Assembly: GCA_003557085.1 (NCBI GenBank)
Contig: PWPR01000039.1
Coordinates: 1-5,718, forward strand
From: Clostridia bacterium
GTDB taxonomy: Bacteria > Bacillota > UBA994 > PWPR01
Length of the DNA stretch: 5,718 nt
Direction: 5' to 3'
Part shown: positions 1 to 4,711 of the stretch, one piece after another
Numbering within the stretch: position 1 is the stretch's first letter
Layout of the letters: every line of letters begins with the position of its first letter
Translations under genes and position numbers: made by a program
The notes under the pieces: model-generated
Told to the model about the DNA's origin: nothing
What the model saw: only the letters and a program-made list of their open reading frames with translations
The model's database searches: none

Positions 1-2
1 CA

Positions 3-275
3 GAGCTTACAGCAGCCTTTATAGAGAAAGATGAAGAATCAATAAATTGGGCTAATGAGAATCCTGCAGAGCTAGGGGCTTATGCAGAAGAGCTAGAAAT
101 AGGGTTGAGAGCTCCTATTGTTCAAAATGCTTTGCCTCATTCAAACTTGAGGTTTGCTCATGCAAGAGACGTGAAAACTCAGATTCATGATTATTTAGAA
201 GCTATTTACAATATTATGCCTGATGCAATTGGAGGGCAGCTTCCAGATGAAAACTTTTATTACACTGGAGAATAA
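3..275 (+). CDS. ABC transporter substrate-binding protein, C-terminal part (NMT1/SsuA/TauA-like), partial
   Basis: This is the last 90 codons of a gene whose 5' end lies left of the window; the reading frame is open from base 3 to the TAA at 273-275. The product would be the extracytoplasmic solute-binding lipoprotein of an ABC importer. The tail has the pattern typical of the NMT1/SsuA/TauA-like binding proteins: an amphipathic stretch with WANENPAELGAYAEELEI (residues 16-33 of the visible part), then ALPHSNLRF (43-51), a helix DVKTQIHDYLEAIYNI, and a closing IGGQLPDENFYY (76-87) that resembles the common 'IGGKLPDxxFYY' ending of clostridial members. No signal peptide or lipobox can be seen because the N-terminus is missing. 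The permease begins inside its last codons, and the ATPase follows, so the three genes form a normal binding protein-permease-ATPase operon. Family assignment is from recall of sequence patterns; the ligand (sulfonate, taurine, nitrate, pyrimidine/thiamine precursor or other) cannot be told. Confidence 0.82.
   Translation, partial: ELTAAFIEKDEESINWANENPAELGAYAEELEIGLRAPIVQNALPHSNLRFAHARDVKTQIHDYLEAIYNIMPDAIGGQLPDENFYYTGE
231..236 (+). promoter_or_regulatory. Ribosome binding site of the permease gene
   Basis: GGAGGG lies 10 nt before the ATG at 247, inside the coding sequence of the binding protein. It decides the permease start: an in-frame ATG at 223 lies upstream of this site and has no purine-rich sequence of its own. 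Confidence 0.7.
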
Positions 276-1017
276 AAAACTAATTGAAGTAGCAGTAGGA
301 ATATTATTCCTACTGCTACTTTGGCAAGTCATTTCTATGATTGCTGGCAATAATGTTTTATTTCCAACTCCAAAAGCAACTATTGAGAGGTTATTAGAAA
401 TATTAAAAAGGCCAAATCTTTTTAATATTTTCTTTGCTACTATTTCAAGAGTTGCTATTGGTTTATTTCTTGCATTTATTTTTGCTTCAGTTTTAGGTGC
501 AGTTATCATGTTTGTGCCTTTTATAGAAGTATTGTTTAGACCTTTAGTTTCTGCGATTAAGGCTATGCCTAATATATCTATTATAGTTCAAATCATTGTA
601 TGGCTTGGTACCTTAAGGGCACCCTCAGCTGTTAGTTTTTTAGTAGTATTTCCCTTGCTTTATAGTGCAGTAGTGGAGGGAATCAAAAATGTTGACCCAT
701 CACTACTGGAAATGGCTAATTTGTATAAAATATCTTCAAAATCTCAATTAAAAAACATATATTTCCCTTCTGTCATTTCTTATCTTGCGGCATCTTTTGG
801 TGCAGCTGTAGGTCTTGCAGTTAAAATGGTGATTGCTGCTGAGTATTTGAGCCACACCCCCACATCAATAGGTGAAAGAATATATTTTTCTAGAATATAT
901 TTTGATATGCCTGGTGTAATGGCATGGACAATTATAGCAATTATTGCAGCAATCGTCCTAGAAGTTCCTACAAAAGTCTTAACAAGACATTTCACAAAAT
1001 GGAGGGACGAATCATAA
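247..1017 (+). CDS. ABC transporter permease, SsuC/TauC/NitT type
   Basis: A 256-residue integral membrane subunit that forms the import channel for the substrate delivered by the upstream binding protein and is powered by the downstream ATPase. It is the usual length for SsuC/TauC-like permeases. About six hydrophobic segments are visible, at roughly residues 12-33, 62-90, 105-122, 127-145, 181-200 and 224-243. The cytoplasmic coupling (EAA) loop is recognisable at 155-174, ending in the expected Pro (P174), but the family motif EAA---G is EMA---K here, with Lys161 in place of the usual Gly. The chosen start at 247 has GGAGGG 10 nt upstream; starting at 223 would add only eight residues without a good site. 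The gene overlaps the binding-protein gene by 29 nt and the ATPase gene by one base, which suggests translational coupling. A perfect 16-bp inverted repeat lies within codons 14-25. The substrate is unknown. Confidence 0.9.
   Translation: MKTFITLENKKLIEVAVGILFLLLLWQVISMIAGNNVLFPTPKATIERLLEILKRPNLFNIFFATISRVAIGLFLAFIFASVLGAVIMFVPFIEVLFRPLVSAIKAMPNISIIVQIIVWLGTLRAPSAVSFLVVFPLLYSAVVEGIKNVDPSLLEMANLYKISSKSQLKNIYFPSVISYLAASFGAAVGLAVKMVIAAEYLSHTPTSIGERIYFSRIYFDMPGVMAWTIIAIIAAIVLEVPTKVLTRHFTKWRDES
287..321 (+). repeat. Perfect 16-bp inverted repeat (hairpin) within the permease start region
   Basis: The left arm at 287-302 (AAGTAGCAGTAGGAAT) is perfectly complementary to the right arm at 306-321 (ATTCCTACTGCTACTT), with the loop ATT. 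In RNA the stem can be lengthened by three G-U pairs (284-286 with 322-324). The left arm starts 11 nt after the TAA of the binding-protein gene. No T-run follows on the + strand, so it is not a standard intrinsic terminator. It lies in the part of the permease gene that encodes the first membrane segment. Confidence 0.85.
1001..1006 (+). promoter_or_regulatory. Ribosome binding site of the ATPase gene
   Basis: GGAGGG lies 10 nt before the ATG at 1017 and within the last codons of the permease. It supports the 1017 start over the in-frame ATGs at 924 and 999, the latter of which immediately abuts this site. Confidence 0.75.
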
Positions 1018-1721
1018 TGTATGAAATTAACAAGTTATCAAAAAGCTTTGGCTCAAATCAAGTTCTTAGAAATATCAATGCTCGCTTTACAACAGGTAGG
1101 ATAATTGCTATCTTGGGACCTTCAGGATGTGGTAAGACTACTCTTTTAAGGATATTAGCTGGTTTAGATACTGAATACAGTGGTGATATTAAAGGTTTTG
1201 ATCAGAGGAACTCTTTTGTTTTTCAGCAATCAAGACTGCTTCCATGGAAAAGTGTTTTGGAGAATATAAAAATTGTTTTAGAAGAAATCAATCCAAAAAG
1301 AGTAGAGGAGAGAGCTAAGAAAGCATTAGAGATGGTAGAGCTTGGTGGTATAGAGAATAGTTATCCAAGTCAGTTGAGTGGAGGAATGCAACAAAGAGTT
1401 TCTATTGCTAGGGCATTTGCCTATCCTTCAAAGTTAATGTTTTTAGATGAGCCTTTTCAATCTCTTGACTTTGATTTAAAACAAAGGCTTATGAAGTTAT
1501 TGCTTCCTCTGTGGACCGGAGAAAATTATACAGTTTTTATTGTTACTCACGATGTCCATGTTGCAGCTGTTTTGGGAGACACAATTGCTATAATGGGAGC
1601 AAGTGAAGGAAACTTCATCCAAACATTACAAAATCCAGTTAGAAGAGGGGATAGACTTCGTGGGCTATCAGAGGAAATTATTACACTTGAAAACAGCATT
1701 TATCAGTTAATAACGCAGTAA
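1017..1721 (+). CDS. ABC transporter ATP-binding protein, SsuB/TauB/NitT type
   Basis: A 234-residue cytoplasmic nucleotide-binding subunit that hydrolyses ATP to drive the importer encoded by the two genes before it. All core motifs are present: Walker A GPSGCGKT (34-41), Q-loop VFQQ with Q70 followed by SRLLPW, a feature of the nitrate/sulfonate/taurine ATPases, signature LSGGMQQR (120-127), Walker B KLMFLDEP (139-146) with catalytic Glu145, D-loop SLD (149-151) and switch His178 in VTHD. It is on the short side for SsuB/TauB: the segment between Walker A and the Q-loop is compact (DIKGFDQRNS), and the stretch after the switch His reads HDVHVAAVLGD rather than the common HDxxEAxxLAD. The start at 1017 shares an A with the permease TAA (TAATG) and has a good ribosome binding site; the longer frame from 924 would add 31 residues encoded by permease sequence and not resembling ABC proteins. 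The protein should be active. Confidence 0.93.
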   Translation: MYEINKLSKSFGSNQVLRNINARFTTGRIIAILGPSGCGKTTLLRILAGLDTEYSGDIKGFDQRNSFVFQQSRLLPWKSVLENIKIVLEEINPKRVEERAKKALEMVELGGIENSYPSQLSGGMQQRVSIARAFAYPSKLMFLDEPFQSLDFDLKQRLMKLLLPLWTGENYTVFIVTHDVHVAAVLGDTIAIMGASEGNFIQTLQNPVRRGDRLRGLSEEIITLENSIYQLITQ

Positions 1722-1722
1722 A

Positions 1723-1739
1723 TGTAGAAAAAGTGTTGG
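1723..1739 (+). promoter_or_regulatory. Possible WalR-like direct repeat (TGTAGA-N5-TGTTGG)
   Basis: Two TGT-type hexamers separated by exactly 5 nt lie 15 nt upstream of the putative -35 of the wall hydrolase gene. The spacing matches the WalR (YycF) box TGTWAH-N5-TGTWAH that controls many wall hydrolases of Firmicutes, but three of the twelve positions deviate. Only suggestive. Confidence 0.2.
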
Positions 1740-1773
1740 ATTAGCGAAAAAATCTTTAACATATTTGTTTTTA
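1734..1773 (+). terminator. Weak possible intrinsic terminator of the ABC operon
   Basis: TGTTGGATT (1734-1742) can pair with AATCTTTAACA (1751-1761), with a two-base bulge and one G-U pair, around an 8-nt loop; a T-rich stretch (1762-1773) follows. The stem is A/T-rich and imperfect and it overlaps the next promoter's -35, so termination would be leaky at best. It is the only terminator-like structure seen after the ATPase gene. Confidence 0.25.
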
Positions 1774-1782
1774 TGCTATAAT
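1755..1782 (+). promoter_or_regulatory. Sigma-A-type promoter for the wall hydrolase gene
   Basis: A perfect -10 TATAAT (1777-1782) is preceded by the extended element TG at 1774-1775 (TGCTATAAT). A -35-like TTTAAC (1755-1760) lies 16 bp upstream. Transcription would begin near 1789, giving a leader of about 75 nt before the ATG at 1865. The leader holds a 7-bp inverted repeat, TAATATT (1792-1798) and AATATTA (1813-1819), which is A/T-only and may be chance. Confidence 0.65.
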
Positions 1783-1850
1783 TATGAGCAGTAATATTAG
1801 TTTATAATCGTCAATATTAAACAAGAAAGGTTCATAGATATTTCCTAGAA

Positions 1851-1857
1851 GAGAGGA
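1851..1857 (+). promoter_or_regulatory. Ribosome binding site of the wall hydrolase gene
   Basis: GAGAGGA ends 7 nt before the ATG at 1865. It favours that start over the in-frame TTG at 1859 (only one base away from the site) and over the ATG at 1883, whose nearest purine run (CGGAGG, 1874-1879) is only 3 nt away. Confidence 0.65.
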
Positions 1858-1864
1858 TTTGTTT

Positions 1865-3667
1865 ATGAGAAGGCGGAGGTTTATGAAGGAAGAAAGTAAA
1901 TATAATTACAAGTACGGGAAGACATACTCAGCTTCAAAAAATAAGACTTCTCGAGATTTTAGCTTTAAATTAATAGTTAGTAAGATTAAAAAGGTTTTTC
2001 AAATTAGCACACCAAGTTTTGGTTTAAAATTAAAATCTAAAGATTCAACTACAGTAAAAAGTGATTTGCCAAAAAAAAGTAAGCAGAAATTTAATTTTAG
2101 ATCAAAATTTGAGAAAGCTAGTGACAGTATATCAGGATTACACAAGAATAAGTTTTTCTTAGGAAGTTTAGCATTATTGATCTTATTTGCTGTAATTCTC
2201 ACTGGATACAATTACTTTTCTAATAAACATTATATTGTTTATGCAGATGGAGAGCCTATAGGGTTTGTAAGAGATGAAGTAGAGCTTGATTTAATGTTAA
2301 GCATACTACACGATTATGGTCCTTCTGCAGATGAAGAGGCATATGTAAAAGCTATGGAAGCTTTAGGTAATGAAGATGAAGAAGTAGCAGATGCTCCAGA
2401 AGAGCCGACAGAGCCAGATGATGCTCCTATAGGTTCTATGAGTGTAGCTACCTCAGAAGAAGAATCACAAGATGATGCTAAAGGAGACCAGGAGCTTAAT
2501 ATTGAAGATGTTATTGATATGGAGTCCAGAGATAAAAATTTCAATATAGTGACAGCGATTTCTACAGAGTTAGTTTATACTGAGCCTGAAGAGCTTCCTC
2601 AATTAACACTTACAAAGTTAAAAGAATCTGTATATATAGAGACTGGTGCAGCGGTAATTATGATAAATGGAGAAGAAATTGCAGCACTTAAAGATTATAA
2701 TACTGCCGAAAATGTAATTAATGTTATAGTTGAAAGCTATTTGACTGAACGTGGAGGCTCAAAGATAGTTGATCATAAAATTCAAGAGGATATAGAAATA
2801 GTGATCAAGCCAGTTCCTCCAGAAGATATAATAACTAGAGATATTGCTCTTAACTTACTAAGTACTGGGTACACTGAAAGGCAAGTACATGTTGTGCAAA
2901 GAGGCGATTCTCTTTGGTCAATTGGAAATCAAAATGGGATGTCTGTTTCTGAGGTAAAAGAGTGCAACCCTCAACTTACTTCTAACATTTTATTGATAGG
3001 GCAAGAAATTGCAATAGAACCTTTGATTCCATATGTACATGTTGAAACTTATGAAAAGCAAACTACAATCGAGTATATCCCTTTCAGTACTTCCTATACT
3101 GAAGATAACTCTATGTATACCTGGGAGTCTAGAACAGTTACAGCAGGGGTAAGAGGAAGAAATGAAGTTGTTTATGACATAGTAAGGGTCAACGGAGTAG
3201 AGCAAGCTAGAAAGAAGGTTTCTACTGAAAGACTTTCAGATCCTGTTACTAGAGTTATAGCAAGGGGTACAAAAACTCCTGTAGCTACAGGTACAGGAAC
3301 ATTTATTTGGCCAGTTGATGGAGGTGGAAGAATTACTTCTCCATTTGGTAACAGAAGAGGCGGCTTTCACTATGGTGTAGATATTGCTTGTTCTGTAGGA
3401 ACGAGAATTTTTGCAGCTGATGATGGTGTAGTAACTACTTCTGCATATCATAGAGGATATGGTTATTATATTGTAATTGACCATGGCAATGGCTTTAGCA
3501 CGCTTTATGCTCATAACAGCCGGTTATTAAAGAGTGTTGGTGCCAAGGTTTCAAAAGGGGATGTGATTGCCTATTCAGGTAATACAGGTAATAGTACTGG
3601 ACCACACTTGCATTTTGAAATTAGACTTAACGGCAGCCATCAAAATCCGATGAACTATTTTAGATAA
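1865..3667 (+). CDS. Membrane-anchored peptidoglycan hydrolase: LysM, G5 and M23 (LytM/lysostaphin-type) zinc peptidase
   Basis: A 600-residue bitopic protein expected to cut peptide cross-links of peptidoglycan outside the cell. Residues 1-97 form a very basic cytosolic tail (28 Lys/Arg against 7 Asp/Glu). One membrane segment follows at about 98-118 and, with no signal-peptidase site evident, probably anchors the protein. Outside lie a small module VYADGEPIGFVRDEVELD (125-142), an acidic low-complexity insert (about 153-221), a second similar module MINGEEIAALKDYNTAENV (266-284), a LysM domain starting HVVQRGDSLWSIG (342-354, ending near 385), a G5-like domain (about 391-468) and the M23 domain (about 486-596). 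The M23 zinc ligands are present: His502 and Asp506 in FHYGVDI and His583 in HLHFE, with catalytic-type His550 (YAH) and His581. The enzyme therefore looks active. The order LysM-G5-M23 is known in clostridial wall hydrolases that act in growth or sporulation; which role applies here cannot be told. It has its own promoter and terminator. Confidence 0.92.
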   Translation: MRRRRFMKEESKYNYKYGKTYSASKNKTSRDFSFKLIVSKIKKVFQISTPSFGLKLKSKDSTTVKSDLPKKSKQKFNFRSKFEKASDSISGLHKNKFFLGSLALLILFAVILTGYNYFSNKHYIVYADGEPIGFVRDEVELDLMLSILHDYGPSADEEAYVKAMEALGNEDEEVADAPEEPTEPDDAPIGSMSVATSEEESQDDAKGDQELNIEDVIDMESRDKNFNIVTAISTELVYTEPEELPQLTLTKLKESVYIETGAAVIMINGEEIAALKDYNTAENVINVIVESYLTERGGSKIVDHKIQEDIEIVIKPVPPEDIITRDIALNLLSTGYTERQVHVVQRGDSLWSIGNQNGMSVSEVKECNPQLTSNILLIGQEIAIEPLIPYVHVETYEKQTTIEYIPFSTSYTEDNSMYTWESRTVTAGVRGRNEVVYDIVRVNGVEQARKKVSTERLSDPVTRVIARGTKTPVATGTGTFIWPVDGGGRITSPFGNRRGGFHYGVDIACSVGTRIFAADDGVVTTSAYHRGYGYYIVIDHGNGFSTLYAHNSRLLKSVGAKVSKGDVIAYSGNTGNSTGPHLHFEIRLNGSHQNPMNYFR

Positions 3668-3677
3668 TGAACACATT

Positions 3678-3707
3678 AAAAGATTGGGGAGTTGCCCAAT
3701 CTTTTTT
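3678..3707 (+). terminator. Intrinsic terminator after the wall hydrolase gene
   Basis: A perfect 11-bp stem, AAAAGATTGGG (3678-3688) with CCCAATCTTTT (3695-3705), closes a 6-nt loop and runs into six T residues (3702-3707). It begins 10 nt after the TAG-ATAA region that ends the hydrolase gene (stop at 3665-3667). It separates the hydrolase transcript from murB. Confidence 0.93.
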
Positions 3708-3736
3708 AGTGAAATAAAAGCTTAATAGTGTATAAT
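3707..3736 (+). promoter_or_regulatory. Putative promoter of murB
   Basis: A perfect -10 TATAAT sits at 3731-3736. The -35 is poor: the best candidate is TAGTGA (3707-3712) with an 18-bp spacer, matching three of six consensus bases, and it abuts the preceding terminator. Transcription would start near 3743, about 27 nt before the murB ATG. Confidence 0.5.
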
Positions 3737-3757
3737 ACAGAGAGAAAATAATGATGT

Positions 3758-3765
3758 GGAGTGAG
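3758..3765 (+). promoter_or_regulatory. Ribosome binding site of murB
   Basis: GGAGTGAG lies just before the ATG at 3770, with 8 nt between GGAG and the ATG. It overlaps the in-frame GTG at 3761, which therefore cannot use it, so 3770 is the start. Confidence 0.7.
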
Positions 3766-3769
3766 TTTG

Positions 3770-4711
3770 ATGAGAGAGAAATGGCAAGAAGAACTAGTAA
3801 AGGTGTTTTCTTCTGCTAAATTAAATGCAGCTATGAAAAAATATACTTATTTCAAAATTGGTGGCTTGGCAGATGCTCTAGTAGAACCAAATGATATTGA
3901 TGAGCTAGTAAATTTATATAATTGGTGTATAAACTTCAATATTCCTGTAACAACTATAGGAAATGGAACAAACCTTTTGGTTAGTGATAAAGGTATTAGA
4001 GGAGTTGTTATTAGGTTAAATGACAATTTAGCTAAGGTTGAAACATCAAACAATCGGATAGTGGCTCAAGCTGGAGCGCTTTTAAGTATTGTGGCTAAAG
4101 AGGCTTTGAAACACAAACTTCAAGGGTTCGAGTTTGCAGCTGGTATCCCAGGAAGCATTGGCGGAGCTGTTTTTATGAATGCCGGAGCTTATGATGGTGA
4201 GATGAAGCATGTTGTCAAAAGAGTTAAAGTGATGACTAAAGATGGTAAAATTGAAGAATGGGATGAAGCTAGACTAGCTCTTGATTATAGATCGTCTGCT
4301 GTAGCAAAAGAAGAAGCTATAATTTTAGAAGTTGAGATCGAGTTGTTCCCTGGCAAACATGATGAGATATTAGAAAAAATGAATTTACTAAATAGATGGA
4401 GAAGAGAGAGGCAGCCTCTAGACATGCCAAGTGCAGGTAGCACGTTTAAGAGACCACCAGATATTGCAGGTAGTTTCTTAATTGATAAGATTGGACTTAA
4501 AGGGTTTACCATAGGTGGGGCTCAAGTATCTAAAAAACATGCTGGCTTTATAGTTAATATCGGGAATGCCTCAGCTCAAGATGTACTAGATTTGATGACT
4601 TATGTGCAAAAGAAAGTCTATGAAGCAGAAAATATTCTGTTGCTTCCAGAGGTGAGAGTTTTGGGAGAGGCAATGGAGACTGACTTAATCCAAAATGCGA
4701 TTAAGACTTAA
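3770..4711 (+). CDS. murB: UDP-N-acetylenolpyruvoylglucosamine reductase (MurB)
   Basis: A 313-residue cytosolic flavoenzyme that uses NADPH and FAD to reduce UDP-GlcNAc-enolpyruvate to UDP-MurNAc, the second committed step of peptidoglycan precursor synthesis. The N-terminal half carries the FAD-binding pattern: YTYFKIGGLADALVEP (25-40), IGNGTNLLVSDKGIRGVVI (63-81; the more usual form has GSN where this has GTN) and AAGIPGSIGGAVFMNAGAYDGE (123-144). Later come DYRSS (172-176, with the conserved Arg174), AGSTFKRPP (222-230) containing the catalytic proton-donor Ser224, and the C-terminal LLPEVRVLGE (291-300) with catalytic Glu294. Length and the lack of the extra loop of the E. coli enzyme fit the type II MurB of Firmicutes. 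Start 3770 is chosen for its ribosome binding site. It has its own promoter and sits just after a wall hydrolase; its stop codon interlocks with that of the kinase gene on the other strand. Confidence 0.97.
   Translation: MREKWQEELVKVFSSAKLNAAMKKYTYFKIGGLADALVEPNDIDELVNLYNWCINFNIPVTTIGNGTNLLVSDKGIRGVVIRLNDNLAKVETSNNRIVAQAGALLSIVAKEALKHKLQGFEFAAGIPGSIGGAVFMNAGAYDGEMKHVVKRVKVMTKDGKIEEWDEARLALDYRSSAVAKEEAIILEVEIELFPGKHDEILEKMNLLNRWRRERQPLDMPSAGSTFKRPPDIAGSFLIDKIGLKGFTIGGAQVSKKHAGFIVNIGNASAQDVLDLMTYVQKKVYEAENILLLPEVRVLGEAMETDLIQNAIKT
4684..4705. repeat. Short inverted repeat at the 3' end of murB
   Basis: CTTAATC (4684-4690) and GATTAAG (4699-4705) form a perfect 7-bp inverted repeat with an 8-nt loop, just before the murB stop and just past the stop of the opposing kinase gene. 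No T-run follows on either strand, so it is not a convincing terminator; it could be the only 3'-end structure of the kinase mRNA, or chance. Confidence 0.35.

Noticed and set aside
223..246. Longer permease start at 223
   Set aside because: No ribosome binding site precedes it, and the extra eight residues are encoded by conserved binding-protein sequence in another frame.
195..509. Minus-strand open frame of 104 codons opposite the permease start
   Set aside because: It lies fully antisense to well-supported genes, resembles no protein I recognise and has no good start context. Its presence reflects codon bias of the real gene.
924..1016. 31-residue N-terminal extension of the ATPase
   Set aside because: It is encoded by the end of the permease gene, does not resemble ABC ATPase sequence, and the ATG at 1017 has a well-placed GGAGGG and a typical MYEINKLSKSFG start.
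1859..1864. TTG start for the hydrolase at 1859
   Set aside because: The ribosome binding site ends only one base upstream, too close; the ATG at 1865 is 7 nt from it.
2314..2544. Ser-rich minus-strand open frame opposite the acidic insert
   Set aside because: The Ser runs are simply the complement of Glu/Asp codons (GAA, GAT, GAG) of the insert; no sign of a gene.
3278..3291. Perfect 14-bp palindrome CCTGTAGCTACAGG in the hydrolase gene
   Set aside because: It lies in a linker between G5 and M23, has no loop for a stable hairpin, no link to a gene boundary and no second copy seen. Probably chance.
3236..3514. Minus-strand open frame of 92 codons opposite the M23 domain
   Set aside because: Antisense to a conserved catalytic domain, with a Ser/Thr/Ile/Tyr-rich translation typical of shadow frames.
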